Assembly: GCF_946222985.1 (NCBI RefSeq)
Contig: NZ_CAMIFY010000011.1
Coordinates: 1 to 58,397 of the forward strand
Length of the DNA: 58,397 nucleotides
Direction of reading: 5' to 3'
DNA from: an uncultured Corynebacterium sp.
GTDB taxonomy: Bacteria > Actinomycetota > Actinomycetes > Mycobacteriales > Mycobacteriaceae
Below, in pieces: positions 8,572-17,537 of this stretch (position 1 is the stretch's first letter; the number at the start of each line of letters is the position of its first letter). Below the pieces are notes generated by a model, which ran no database searches, was not told the DNA's origin, and worked only from the letters and a program-made list of their open reading frames with translations. A program made the translations under genes and the position numbers.

Positions 8572-8647
8572 TGGAGCCCCCTGACAGAATCGAACTGTCG
8601 ACCTTTTCCTTACCATGGAAACGCTCTGCCGACTGAGCTAAGGGGGC
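8572..8647 (-). tRNA. tRNA-Thr (anticodon GGT)
   Basis: Acceptor GCCCCCT/AGGGGGC, anticodon arm TTTCC-ATGGTAA-GGAAA and T-arm with GTTCGATTC. The discriminator is T and the 3' CCA is encoded. It is the first gene of the Thr-Met-Trp-secE row. Confidence 0.96.
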
Positions 8648-8712
8648 GTGGCGACAAAGTGAGCGCTTGCGATCTTGTGGATCCTCGGGCGCTCCCTGCG
8701 AAGCCGAAAGAA

Positions 8713-8742
8713 AGACTAACCCGACCTCGCGGACATACACAA
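8713..8742 (-). promoter_or_regulatory. Candidate promoter of the tRNA-Thr-Met-Trp-secE unit
   Basis: TTGTGT (8737-8742), an 18-base spacer and TAGTCT (8713-8718) on the minus strand, about 65 bases before tRNA-Thr. The 344-base stretch between tRNA-Thr and tRNA-Tyr otherwise holds only the tRNA-Tyr terminator; I see no gene in it. Confidence 0.45.
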
Positions 8743-8938
8743 ATCCGCAGGCCACCCCCGAAAAACACGGCGTTTTCGCCCCCTCCCCGACCACTGTTCG
8801 ATCAAGGGGCACCGGCCCACGGGGCGCGACCCGCGATCGGCGGCCCGCCGCAACGAAGGGGGCAAGCGCATGTGGACGGTCGCTCATCGGCGACGGTGTC
8901 CGTCGTAAAGCATGCGCGACAATTGCGTCCGTGGATGC

Positions 8939-8984
8939 AAAAAACGCCGGCGCCCGGATCGTTTCAATGCGATCCGGGCGCCGA
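8939..8984 (-). terminator. Terminator of tRNA-Tyr
   Basis: Fourteen-base stem CGGCGCCCGGATCG with its exact complement around an 8-base loop; six T follow on the minus strand. It lies just behind the tRNA-Tyr 3' end. Confidence 0.92.
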
Positions 8985-8991
8985 CGAAGAA

Positions 8992-9076
8992 TGGTGCCAG
9001 ATGATGGATTCGAACCAACGTAGGCAAAGCCGACGGATTTACAATCCGCTCCCTTTGGCCGCTCGGGCAATCTGGC
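8992..9076 (-). tRNA. tRNA-Tyr (anticodon GTA)
   Basis: An 85-base class II tRNA with long variable arm. Acceptor GCCAGAT/ATCTGGC, anticodon arm CGGAT-TGTAAAT-CCG, T-arm GGTTCGAATCC, encoded ACCA end. It stands alone between its own promoter and terminator. Confidence 0.96.
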
Positions 9077-9100
9077 GCACACCCCGTGGGTGCGAATGGA

Positions 9101-9130
9101 ATGCTACACCAGACGACCCGGAACCAGCCA
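9101..9130 (-). promoter_or_regulatory. Candidate promoter of tRNA-Tyr
   Basis: TAGCAT (9101-9106) with TGGCTG 18 bases upstream (9125-9130) on the minus strand. The predicted start is about 20 bases before the mature tRNA. The -35 match is moderate. Confidence 0.4.
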
Positions 9131-9190
9131 AATCGGCAGGTCACCGACGGTTTCGCGCAAGGCCGAAACCCGCGCCCGACGAGCGTCGGA

Positions 9191-10240
9191 TCAGCCGACG
9201 CGCTCGACGGTGTACGACGCCACCCGGCGCAGCGCGGCCTTGGCCGGAATGTCGGGCAAATCGGCGATGACCGCATCCGCCTCCGCGACGAGCTCGCGGA
9301 CGAGGGCCAGCGCCCGCGCGGGACCGCCGGAACGCTCGAGCAGCTCCAGCGCCTCCGCCAACAACGCATCGTCGGTGACCGGGCCGACGAGGATCTCGCG
9401 CAGGCGATCGCCCTCCGGCCCCTCCTCGCGCAGCGCGTAGAGCACCGGCAGCGTGAACACGCCCTCGCGCAGATCCGTGCCCGGGGTCTTGCCCGACTGT
9501 CCGGAATCCGAGGCGATGTCGATGATGTCGTCGACGATCTGGAAGACCAGGCCGACCAGCGCGCCATAGCGCGACAACGCATCGACGGTGTCGGCGTCGG
9601 CGCCGGCGTGCAGCGACCCGAGGTACCCGGACGACGCGATGAGCACGCCCGTCTTCTCGCGGATGACCTGGAGGTAATGCTCGACCTCGTCGTCGCCCTC
9701 CGGGCAACCGATGGATTCGCGCATCTGGCCGGTGACCAATTCGCCGAAGGTCTCGGCGAAGTGCGCCACCGTCTCGGAACCAAGCTGAGCCAGCAGGCGC
9801 GACGCCGTGGCGAACAGGTAATCGCCGGCGAGGATGGCCACCGAATTCGACCACCGCGAGTTCGCCGACTCGACGCCGCGGCGCATGTCCGCCTCGTCCA
9901 TGACGTCGTCGTGGTACAGCGTCGCCAGGTGGGTCAGCTCGATGACGGTCGCCGCGGTGACCACGTCCTCCGACTCCGGGCGCGGGCCGAACTGCGCGGC
10001 CAACATCGCCAGCATCGGGCGGAAGCGCTTGCCGCCGGCCTCCGCGAGGTGGCGGACGCGCTCGACCAGGAACTCCTCGCCGCGGGACAGCTCGCCGATG
10101 AGCATGTCTTCGCTGGCGCGCATCCCCCGGGTGACCACGGCCTCCAGCTCGGCGTCGCCGAGGTCGACGCTGGCGACGCTTTCGCCGCCGGTCCGCTGGA
10201 TGCTCGGTGCGTCGGAAACGCTGGGTGCGCCGTTACGCAT
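9191..10240 (-). CDS. Polyprenyl diphosphate synthase (menaquinone side chain)
   Basis: 349 residues. It condenses isopentenyl diphosphate onto an allylic diphosphate; next to menJ and menG it most likely makes the menaquinone isoprenoid tail, like mycobacterial GrcC1. Both Asp-rich motifs are present: HDDVMDEADMRR (first Asp about residue 111) and QIVDDIID (about 237), with GGKRFRPML before the first. The start at MRNGAPSVSD is chosen over an upstream ATG because AGGA stands 6 bases before it. It is divergent from menJ. Chain length cannot be read from the sequence. Confidence 0.92.
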   Translation of the reverse strand: MRNGAPSVSDAPSIQRTGGESVASVDLGDAELEAVVTRGMRASEDMLIGELSRGEEFLVERVRHLAEAGGKRFRPMLAMLAAQFGPRPESEDVVTAATVIELTHLATLYHDDVMDEADMRRGVESANSRWSNSVAILAGDYLFATASRLLAQLGSETVAHFAETFGELVTGQMRESIGCPEGDDEVEHYLQVIREKTGVLIASSGYLGSLHAGADADTVDALSRYGALVGLVFQIVDDIIDIASDSGQSGKTPGTDLREGVFTLPVLYALREEGPEGDRLREILVGPVTDDALLAEALELLERSGGPARALALVRELVAEADAVIADLPDIPAKAALRRVASYTVERVG

Positions 10241-10530
10241 TCGGGTCCTGCCTCGATTCCGGGGATCGTCCAATCGTCCGTCGCGCGCCGCCGCGATCGA
10301 CGGCCGCCGAATCGGGCGTCCCGCCGACCGCCCGGGCTAAGCCCGCGCCGAACCTGTGCATATGTCGAACATACCGTAATCCACCGGGGCTCATTCGCCG
10401 TCATCCGACCCCCGTCGGGCCGGGTTCCCCCGCCGCGTCGCCGGCTCCCGGTCGGGTCGCGCTCGCCCGCCCCGTCCGCCGGTCCCCCACCGGGTCGCGG
10501 ACCCGTGCGCCCCGTATAGCCTTGATGCCC

Positions 10531-11811
10531 ATGAACTCTCCGTCGCCGCGATCGCCGCGCCCACGTTCCAGCGCCGACGTCGTGGTCGTCGGGGCGGGGC
10601 CGACGGGGGCGGCCGCCGCGGCCCACGCCGCCGACCGTGGCCTGGACGTTCTGCTGATCGACGCGCAGTCGTTTCCGCGCGACAAGACCTGCGGCGACGG
10701 CCTGACCCCGCGCGCGATGGCCGAACTGGAGTTGCTCGGCCTCGCCGACGCCGTGCGCGGCCGCACCCGCAGCCGGGGATTGAAGTTGCACGGCTTCGGC
10801 GGCTCGATCACCGCCCCGTGGCCGGAGGGGGCCTTCCCGGCGGAGGGCTCCGCGGTGCCGCGCACCGTCTTCGACGCGATGCTCGTCGACCACGCCGTCT
10901 CCCGCGGCGCGGAGCTGCTCGACGGCTCCCCCGTCGTCGGCGTCGAGCGAGGCCCGGGCCGCTCCATCACCGCGGTCGACGTTGCCCTCGACGGCGGCGA
11001 CGTCCATCGCATCTCCACCCGGTGGCTGCTCGTCGCCGACGGGGTGCGCAGCCCGGTGGGTAAGATGCTGGGCCGCACGTGGCATCGGGATTCGGTCTTC
11101 GGCGTCGCCGCGCGGTCCTACTGCTCCACCACGCGCGACGAGGACTGGATCCATTCGCATCTGGAGCTCCGCGACGCCGACGGCACGGTGCAGCCGGGTT
11201 ACGGCTGGATCTTCCCGCTCGGCGACGGCCGGGTGAATCTCGGCTGCGGTGCCCTGGCGACGTCGTCGCGGCCGGCGAAGGTCAACGTCAAGAAGCTGCT
11301 GCACCATTACGCGGGCCAGGTCCGGGACGAATGGGGCCTCGGCGAGCCGGAGCACGTCACGTCCGCGCTGCTGCCGATGGGCGGTGCGGTCAGCCACGTC
11401 GCCGGCCCGAACTGGGCGCTGCTCGGCGATGCCGCGGCGCTGGTCAACCCCCTCAACGGCGAGGGCATCGACTACGGCATGGAGTCGGCGCGGTTGGCCG
11501 TGGGATTGCTTTGCGACGTCGCCGCCGACCCCGCGGGCCTGACCCATTCGTGGCCGGCGATGTTGCGCGACCACTACGGGGCCGCTTTCTCGCTCGCGCG
11601 GCGCCTGGCGGCCGGGCTGACCGTGCCGTGGCTGTTGCCCGCCGGTGGTCCGATGACGTTGGGCGCGCCGTGGGGCGACGCGGTGATGGGCGCGGCCGCC
11701 CGGTTGATGGGCAACCTGATCACGCCCGAAGACCGAGATCTGACCGCCAGGCTGTGGCGGGCGGCGGGTCGGGCGTCGCTCGCCGCCGATTCGCGGGCCC
11801 CCTGGAGCTGA
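10531..11811 (+). CDS. menJ: Geranylgeranyl reductase family flavoprotein, probable menaquinone reductase MenJ
   Basis: 426 residues. An FAD-dependent oxidoreductase; in mycobacteria MenJ saturates one isoprene unit of menaquinone. The N-terminal dinucleotide fold is VVVVGAGPTGAAAAAHA (residues 17-33), followed by the family motif DKTCGDGLTPRAM and, in the second half, LLGDAAALVNPLNGEGIDYGM, which binds the FAD ribityl. The start lies 8 nt behind TAGCCT, so the message is probably leaderless. Its place beside the polyprenyl synthase and menG is the mycobacterial order. Substrate assignment is by context. Confidence 0.88.
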   Translation: MNSPSPRSPRPRSSADVVVVGAGPTGAAAAAHAADRGLDVLLIDAQSFPRDKTCGDGLTPRAMAELELLGLADAVRGRTRSRGLKLHGFGGSITAPWPEGAFPAEGSAVPRTVFDAMLVDHAVSRGAELLDGSPVVGVERGPGRSITAVDVALDGGDVHRISTRWLLVADGVRSPVGKMLGRTWHRDSVFGVAARSYCSTTRDEDWIHSHLELRDADGTVQPGYGWIFPLGDGRVNLGCGALATSSRPAKVNVKKLLHHYAGQVRDEWGLGEPEHVTSALLPMGGAVSHVAGPNWALLGDAAALVNPLNGEGIDYGMESARLAVGLLCDVAADPAGLTHSWPAMLRDHYGAAFSLARRLAAGLTVPWLLPAGGPMTLGAPWGDAVMGAAARLMGNLITPEDRDLTARLWRAAGRASLAADSRAPWS

Positions 11812-11890
11812 GTTCGCCGGACGCGGATTGCACGACTGACGTAACCTGCGGCTGATCAGCACTTGCCCGTCCCACCGAAAGGTCCGCGCC

Positions 11891-12241
11891 ATGGCCACCG
11901 TCGTCGAGATCTCCGCCGACCAGCTCGACAACCTCATCGCCGGCGGCTGCACCGTCGTCGACGTCCGATCCGCGGAGGACTACGCCGGGGGACACATCCC
12001 CGGCGCCGTCAACATCCCCGCCGGGGCACTCTCCGAGGACCCGGGACAGCTCACCGGGCTCATCGATTCCACCGCCTCCGCCAACGTGGCGCTGGTCTGC
12101 CTGCGCGGCCGTTCCAGCCGCGACGCCGCCGAAGCCATCGCGGAGGCCCCGGCGCTCGCCGACCTCGCGGTCATCCACTCCCTCGGCGGCGGCACCGTCG
12201 CATGGGAGGACGCCGGGCACACGCTGGAGGGCGCGGAGTAG
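11891..12241 (+). CDS. Rhodanese-like sulfurtransferase
   Basis: 116 residues, a single rhodanese domain. It carries the DVRSAEDYAGGHIPGAVNIP core and a complete active loop CLRGRSS, with the catalytic Cys near residue 75. Such proteins move sulfane sulfur to cyanide, thiols or protein partners; the physiological acceptor is unknown. AAAGG stands in front of the ATG. It runs in the direction of menJ and ends three bases from the convergent menG stop. Confidence 0.93.
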   Translation: MATVVEISADQLDNLIAGGCTVVDVRSAEDYAGGHIPGAVNIPAGALSEDPGQLTGLIDSTASANVALVCLRGRSSRDAAEAIAEAPALADLAVIHSLGGGTVAWEDAGHTLEGAE

Positions 12242-12244
12242 CGC

Positions 12245-12934
12245 CTACGCCGGCTTGATCGCCGAGTGCAGTGCGGCGATGCCGAACGTCATGTTGCGCC
12301 ACCCGCACTCGGCCCAACCGTTGCGGTTGATCTCCCGCGAGAGCTCCTCCTGGCCGGGCCACGCTCGGATCGACTCGGCGAGGTAGACGTAGGCGTCGGG
12401 GTTCGACGACACCGCCTTGGCCACCGCGGGCAGCGCCCGCATCAGGTACTCCTTGTAGATCGTGGAGAACACCGGCACCGTCGGCGTGGAGAATTCGCAC
12501 ACGGTGAGCCGACCGCCGGGGCGGGTCACCCGGGCCAGTTCGCGCAGCCCGGCGCGGAAATCGTGGATGTTGCGCAGCCCGAAGCTGATGGTCACCGCGT
12601 CGAAGGTGTCGTCGGGAAACGGCAGGTTCATGCCGTCGCCGCAGACCTTCGGCACGTCGCGGTGCGCGCCGGCGGCGAGCATGCCGCGGGAGAAGTCGCA
12701 GGCGATGACGGTGGCGCCGGATTTCGACAGCTCCACGGTCGACACCGCGGTGCCGGCGGCGAGGTCGAGGACCAGTTCGCCGGGCGCGAGATCCAGGCGG
12801 CGGCCGGTCTCGCGGCGCCAATGCGCGTCGATTCCGGCGGAGAGCACCGTGTTGGTGATGTCGTAGTTCTTGCCGACGCCGTCGAACATCGTCGCGACGT
12901 CGCGGGGGTCCTTGCCCAGATCTGCCCTAGCCAC
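12245..12934 (-). CDS. menG: Demethylmenaquinone methyltransferase
   Basis: 229 residues. SAM-dependent C-methylation of demethylmenaquinone, the last step of menaquinone synthesis. It shows the UbiE/MenG signatures YDITNTVLSAGIDAHWRRE and the SAM-binding VLDLAAGTAVSTVEL, then ISFGLRNIHDFRAGLRE and LARVTRPGGRLTVCEFS. The GTG start lies 6 nt behind TAGCCT, so it is probably leaderless. It is convergent with the rhodanese gene. Confidence 0.96.
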   Translation of the reverse strand: MARADLGKDPRDVATMFDGVGKNYDITNTVLSAGIDAHWRRETGRRLDLAPGELVLDLAAGTAVSTVELSKSGATVIACDFSRGMLAAGAHRDVPKVCGDGMNLPFPDDTFDAVTISFGLRNIHDFRAGLRELARVTRPGGRLTVCEFSTPTVPVFSTIYKEYLMRALPAVAKAVSSNPDAYVYLAESIRAWPGQEELSREINRNGWAECGWRNMTFGIAALHSAIKPA

Positions 12935-12943
12935 CCCGCCAGG

Positions 12944-14110
12944 CTACGCCACGGCGGAGCGGTGGACCGTACCCGGGTGCGCGCCGCTGATCTCCGCGTA
13001 ATGGCCCATGAGCTGTTCGCACAGGGCCGGCCACGTGCGCTCGCGGACGGTGTCGCGGCACACCCCGCGCATCCGCTCCACCTGCCCGGCGTCACCGGGG
13101 AACACCAGGGCGTCGACGGCGCCCGGCAGGTCCCGGGTGAACGTGGCGGGCGCGAGCAGGTCGCCGTTGACCCCGGGGGTGATCAAGTCGCGCGGGCCAC
13201 CGGCGTCGGGCGCGATGGCCGGGACACCGGAGGCGTGGGCCTCCTGCACCGCCTGGCAGAACGTCTCGTAGTCGCCGGTGTGGACGAACAGGTCCAGGCT
13301 GGCGAAGGCCTGCGGCAGGTCCTCGCCGGTGAGCTGACCGGTGAACACCGCATTGGGCATCAATTCGGCCAGATCGCCGCGCTCGGGGCCGTCGCCGACG
13401 ATGACCACCTGCAGGTCGTCGCGCCGCGCCAGCACTTCGAGGCGTTCGACGGACTTCTCCGCGGCCAGACGCCCGACGTATCCGACGATCGGCTTGCCCT
13501 CCGGGCTCCACAGCTTGCGCAGCGCGGCCGAGCGCTTCGACGGGTGGAACCGCACCGCGTCGACTCCGCGGCCCCACTTGTGCACGTTGCGGATGCGGTG
13601 GTGGGCCAGGTCGGCGATCGTCGGCGACGACGGTGCCAGCGTGCGGGCGCAGGAGTTGTGGATGACGCGGGTCCAGGCCCAGGCGGCGGTGGACAATCCG
13701 GCGAGCCGGTAATTCTTGGCGAACCCGGCCACGTCGGTCTGATAGACGGCGACGGCGGGGATGCGCAGCGTCTTGGCGGTGAAGGCGCCGGCCGCGCCGA
13801 GCACGAACGGGGAGGCGAGGTGGACGACGTCGGGGCGGAACTTCGCCAGGATCGACGCCATGCGGGCCTCGGGGACGCCGATCGGCAGCGAGTCGACCAT
13901 GGGGACCATCACCGTGGGCACGCGCTCGATGCGGAAACCACGGTACGTCTCCGCCTCTTCCTGGAAGGCCCTCGCTCCCGGGGCGATCACCAGCGCCTCA
14001 TGTCCGTGGTCGTCCAGGTACTCGAGCACCCGGAGGACCGAATTGGTCACGCCGTTGATATTCGGGAGGAAGCTCTCCGCGACAATCGCAACTCGCATGC
14101 GCTTCACCAT
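12944..14110 (-). CDS. mgtA: GT4 glycosyltransferase, probable alpha-mannosyltransferase MgtA
   Basis: 388 residues, GT-B fold. N-terminal MRVAIVAESFLPNINGVTNSV and C-terminal GYVGRLAAEKSVERL followed by the EX7E-type nucleotide-sugar site (YETFCQAVQEAHASGVPAIA) are typical. In mycobacteria and corynebacteria the orthologue by synteny (Rv0557 type) transfers mannose from GDP-mannose to a glycolipid acceptor in lipomannan-type synthesis. The start overlaps the preceding stop (TGATG), pointing to coupled translation; a second ATG four codons later is possible. Confidence 0.85.
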   Translation of the reverse strand: MVKRMRVAIVAESFLPNINGVTNSVLRVLEYLDDHGHEALVIAPGARAFQEEAETYRGFRIERVPTVMVPMVDSLPIGVPEARMASILAKFRPDVVHLASPFVLGAAGAFTAKTLRIPAVAVYQTDVAGFAKNYRLAGLSTAAWAWTRVIHNSCARTLAPSSPTIADLAHHRIRNVHKWGRGVDAVRFHPSKRSAALRKLWSPEGKPIVGYVGRLAAEKSVERLEVLARRDDLQVVIVGDGPERGDLAELMPNAVFTGQLTGEDLPQAFASLDLFVHTGDYETFCQAVQEAHASGVPAIAPDAGGPRDLITPGVNGDLLAPATFTRDLPGAVDALVFPGDAGQVERMRGVCRDTVRERTWPALCEQLMGHYAEISGAHPGTVHRSAVA

Positions 14111-14598
14111 CACACGTCCACCTCACCTCGCGGTGACCCCGAGGTGACGGTTTCGCGATCATCAAGTGAACGTCGGGTGGCCCGGATGCTCGCCCACCAC
14201 AACGGCGCCGCCACGATCAGGCCGACCACGACGATGCTCGCCGCGGGAATCAGCGTCAGCGTCCACTGACGCCCTTCCACGCGCACGCGCTCGGGTTCCG
14301 CGCGGTCGTACTCCACGCGCACGCGCTGCCCCTCCTCCAATCCGACCGGGTACAGCAGCCCGGACGGCGGCGAGCGGTACTCCCCCGCCTCGTCGATGAA
14401 GTCCACGGCCACCCGCATCCGGTCGACCTCGCGCACCGACGCCACGGCCCGGCCGGTGTCGGCCTCGATGGCGCGGTCGTCGGTCCAGGCGCCGAACACG
14501 AGACCGCCGGCGACGACGAACAGGCAGATCAACAGGAACAGGATCAGCTGCCGCAGCCGCCGCGGCCAGCCGCGCAACGCGCTCGTCGCATCGGCCAT
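14110..14598 (-). CDS. DUF3592 membrane protein
   Basis: 162 residues with one N-terminal (about 17-37) and one C-terminal (about 115-137) membrane helix and an extracytoplasmic beta-rich domain between them (FIDEAGEYRSPPSG, then GLEEGQRVRVEYDRAEP), which is the DUF3592 arrangement. Its function is unknown. It sits between menD and mgtA as in mycobacteria, overlapping mgtA and lying directly behind the menD stop, so the three are one operon. Confidence 0.82.
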   Translation of the reverse strand: MADATSALRGWPRRLRQLILFLLICLFVVAGGLVFGAWTDDRAIEADTGRAVASVREVDRMRVAVDFIDEAGEYRSPPSGLLYPVGLEEGQRVRVEYDRAEPERVRVEGRQWTLTLIPAASIVVVGLIVAAPLWWASIRATRRSLDDRETVTSGSPRGEVDV

Positions 14599-16329
14599 TT
14601 AACTCAGCGCAGCCTTCCGCGCCAGCTCCCGGTGCAGGTCCCGGCGCCCGGAGCGGGAGGTCGCCACCTCGACGACCCGCACCCCCTCGACGTCGGTGTC
14701 GGGATGGAGCTGCGCCAGCAGGTCGCCCAAGTCGGTGACCCGGACGTGGTCGACGCCGTAGGCCTCGCACAGGACGCCGACGTCGACGGCGTGGGGGGTG
14801 CCGAAGATGCGCTCGAAGCCGTCGCGCAGCCCCGGCGCCCCGGGTTCGAGGGTCTCGAAGATGCCGCCGCCGCAATCGTTGGCCACGACGATGGTCAGGG
14901 ATTCCGGACGCGGTTCCCCGGGGCCGATGTTGAGCCCCGCGGCGTCGTGGAGGAACGTCAGGTCGCCCATCAGGGCGAGGGTGCGCGGCGGACGGATCTC
15001 GTCGGCGTGGGCGCGGTCGCGGGCCAGCGCGACGCCCACGGCCGTGGCCACCGTGCCGTCGATGCCCGCGGCCCCGCGTCCGGCGTGGACGTCGACGCCG
15101 GGAAACGGCAGGCCGGCCCAGGAGGCGTCGCGCACGGGGTTCGAGGCACCGAGGATCAGCTGCTCGCCGGTGCGCAGGCTGTCGGCGACGGCCGCGGCGA
15201 CGTGCAGGCCGGTCAGCGGGTGCTTCTCGTCGGTCGACGGTGCCTCTTCCAGGGCGGCGCGCACGGCGGCGACGGCGAGGTCGGAGGCCGCGGCGCACAC
15301 GGCGAGCCATTGGTCGCTCGACGCGCCCTCGACCTCGACGCCGGAGACGACGCGGCGGGCGTTGGCGGTGACGTCGGGGTAGTCGTCGCCGGCCGCGACG
15401 ACCGTGACGTCGATGCGCGGGTCGGCCAGCAACTTCGACACTCCCCTATGCAGCGTCGGCCGGCCCAGCACGACGATCTGCTCGGGCCGGCAATCGTCGC
15501 GCGCGAACGTCGCGGCGGCCAGCGGGTGGACGGGCGTTTCCGGGGCCGGGGCGTTGGGCTCGGCGATGGTGGGCACTTCGGCGAGCTCGGGCAGGTCGGG
15601 CGCCCCGGAACCGGCGATGACGAGGGTCTTCCTGCTCACATCGAGCTTTACGACGCTCCGTGCCCCCGCCCGGTTGCGTCCCAGGTGCCGGATGTCGGTC
15701 CAGGGCCCGTCCCCGCGACCGGCGGGCAACTCGGGAACGGTCGCGTCGTCGTCGGGAACGAGGGGTTCGACGAGCCGGACGTTGAGGTGCACCGCGCCGC
15801 CGCGGCCGGCGGACAGAGCGGCGCCGACCAGCCGGTCGACGCGGGCGCGCAGGGCGGCGGCCGCGGCGTCGGTGACCTCGACGGTGCCGTCGACGTCGAC
15901 TTCGCTGACGCTGGCGTCGGCGAACAGGCGGTCCTGGACGATGGTCTGGTTGGCGCCGGTGCCGCGGTAGGACGCGGGGCGGTCGGCGGTCAGCGCCATC
16001 AGCGGCACCCCGGAGTACGTCGCCTCGACCATCGCCGGCAGCAGGTTGGCCACGGCGGTGCCGGAGGTGACGACGATCGGAGTGACGGCCCCGGTGCCCG
16101 CGGCCAGCCCGAGTGCCAGGAACGCGGCGGATCGTTCGTCGGAGCGGACGTGCAGGCGCAGTCGCCCGGCGCGCTCGGCGGCGACCAGCGCGCGCGACAG
16201 CGGCGCCGACCGGGATCCGGGGCACACCACGGCTTCCCGGGTGCCGCAGCGGATCAGCTCATCGACGATGAGCCCCGCCACGACCTCCGAAGGGGCCGGT
16301 TTCCTGTCATTGCCGTTGCCGTCCATCAC
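14599..16329 (-). CDS. menD: SEPHCHC synthase (menaquinone)
   Basis: 576 residues. A thiamine-diphosphate enzyme that joins 2-oxoglutarate to isochorismate, the committed menaquinone step. Near the N-terminus are VCPGSRSAPLSRALV and SDERSAAFLALGLA, with the ThDP-activating Glu, and in the C-terminal domain MGDLTFLHDAAGLN and ANDCGGGIFETL. The start is GTG, directly followed by ATG, and lies 7 nt behind TACCCT, so leaderless. It heads the menD-DUF3592-mgtA unit. Confidence 0.97.
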   Translation of the reverse strand: MMDGNGNDRKPAPSEVVAGLIVDELIRCGTREAVVCPGSRSAPLSRALVAAERAGRLRLHVRSDERSAAFLALGLAAGTGAVTPIVVTSGTAVANLLPAMVEATYSGVPLMALTADRPASYRGTGANQTIVQDRLFADASVSEVDVDGTVEVTDAAAAALRARVDRLVGAALSAGRGGAVHLNVRLVEPLVPDDDATVPELPAGRGDGPWTDIRHLGRNRAGARSVVKLDVSRKTLVIAGSGAPDLPELAEVPTIAEPNAPAPETPVHPLAAATFARDDCRPEQIVVLGRPTLHRGVSKLLADPRIDVTVVAAGDDYPDVTANARRVVSGVEVEGASSDQWLAVCAAASDLAVAAVRAALEEAPSTDEKHPLTGLHVAAAVADSLRTGEQLILGASNPVRDASWAGLPFPGVDVHAGRGAAGIDGTVATAVGVALARDRAHADEIRPPRTLALMGDLTFLHDAAGLNIGPGEPRPESLTIVVANDCGGGIFETLEPGAPGLRDGFERIFGTPHAVDVGVLCEAYGVDHVRVTDLGDLLAQLHPDTDVEGVRVVEVATSRSGRRDLHRELARKAALS

Positions 16330-16387
16330 GGTGCCAAGGGTAGTGGAGCGCCGAAGGTGCCCCAAGGAATACTCAACCGAGCGAGAA

Positions 16388-17464
16388 TCAACCGAGCACG
16401 TCCAGCGCCGTCTCCAGTCGGCGGAACCACCGGTCCCGGCGCTCCGTCGTCGCCGCGCACTCCGCCAGCACCGCGGGATCCGGGGTCACGGGGCCGACGG
16501 CGATGCGGCCGTCGACGATGGGACGGGCGGCGACGTCGACGTCGAAAAGCGAACCGGTGGCCAGCCCCGCGGCATTGGGCGCGGCGACCAGGCCCTCGTC
16601 GTCGTGGAGGCGCGGCAGGGCAGCGGCCGCCCGCAGGCCCGCCCCCATGCCCACCGCCGATTCCAGCGCCGATGACACGGTCACGGGCACCCCGAAGCCG
16701 GCGATGTCCTCGGCGACGCGCAGGACCTGGCTCACCCCGCCCAGCGGCGCGGCCTTGACCACCGCGACGTCGCAGGCCCCGGCGCGAACCACGGCCAGCG
16801 GATCGTCGGCCTTGCGGATCAGCTCGTCGGCGGCGATGCGCGCGAACACCCCCGACCGGGCCAGCCGCCGCCGCACCTCCGCGAGCTCGTCGACGGTCCG
16901 GCACGGCTGCTCGGCGTAATCCAGCGGCCCGCCCCGGGTCAGCGCGCCGATGGCCGTCACCGCCTCGTCCGGGGTCCACCCGCCGTTGGCGTCGACGCGG
17001 ATGCGCGGCACGATCCCCCGGTCGCCGAACCACTCGCGCACGGCCGCGACGCGCGCGACATCGTCGTCGAGGTCCTGCCCGCGCTCGGCGACCTTGATTT
17101 TCACGGTCGTGCAGCCGGGATAGCGTTCGAGGAGCTTTGCGACGGCCTCCCCGTCGGCGCGCACGTCGACCGCGGGGATCGTGGCGTTGACCTCGACCGA
17201 ATCGACGACCGGCTCCGGCGGGGCGCCCCACCCCAGCTCCAGCGTGCAGCGCAACCACCGCGACGCCTCCTCGGCGCCGTACTCGGGGAAGGGCGACCAT
17301 TCGACCCAGCCGCCGGGGGCGTCGAAAAGCATGACCTCGCGGACGTCGACCCCGCGGAAACGCGTGCGCAGCGGCAGGGCCACGACGTGGGCGCGGTCGA
17401 GGAGATCGGACGGATCCGGCAGCGGGAACGGATCGGCGGGAGTCGGCGAAACGGGATCGGACAT
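16388..17464 (-). CDS. menC: o-Succinylbenzoate synthase
   Basis: 358 residues, enolase superfamily. It dehydrates SHCHC to o-succinylbenzoate. The barrel shows the catalytic Lys in VKIKVAE, the metal ligands in RVDANGGWT, DYAEQPC and AADELIRK, and the second Lys in VVKAAPLGG. ATG is preceded by GGGGG and by CACGAT at 7 nt; an ATG three codons upstream is possible. It is divergent from menB. Confidence 0.94.
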   Translation of the reverse strand: MSDPVSPTPADPFPLPDPSDLLDRAHVVALPLRTRFRGVDVREVMLFDAPGGWVEWSPFPEYGAEEASRWLRCTLELGWGAPPEPVVDSVEVNATIPAVDVRADGEAVAKLLERYPGCTTVKIKVAERGQDLDDDVARVAAVREWFGDRGIVPRIRVDANGGWTPDEAVTAIGALTRGGPLDYAEQPCRTVDELAEVRRRLARSGVFARIAADELIRKADDPLAVVRAGACDVAVVKAAPLGGVSQVLRVAEDIAGFGVPVTVSSALESAVGMGAGLRAAAALPRLHDDEGLVAAPNAAGLATGSLFDVDVAARPIVDGRIAVGPVTPDPAVLAECAATTERRDRWFRRLETALDVLG

Positions 17465-17537
17465 GGCCCCCATCGTGCCACGGCGGCGCACCGCCACCGG
17501 GGCGTTGGACGACGGACGAAACCGATAACCTGGGGCC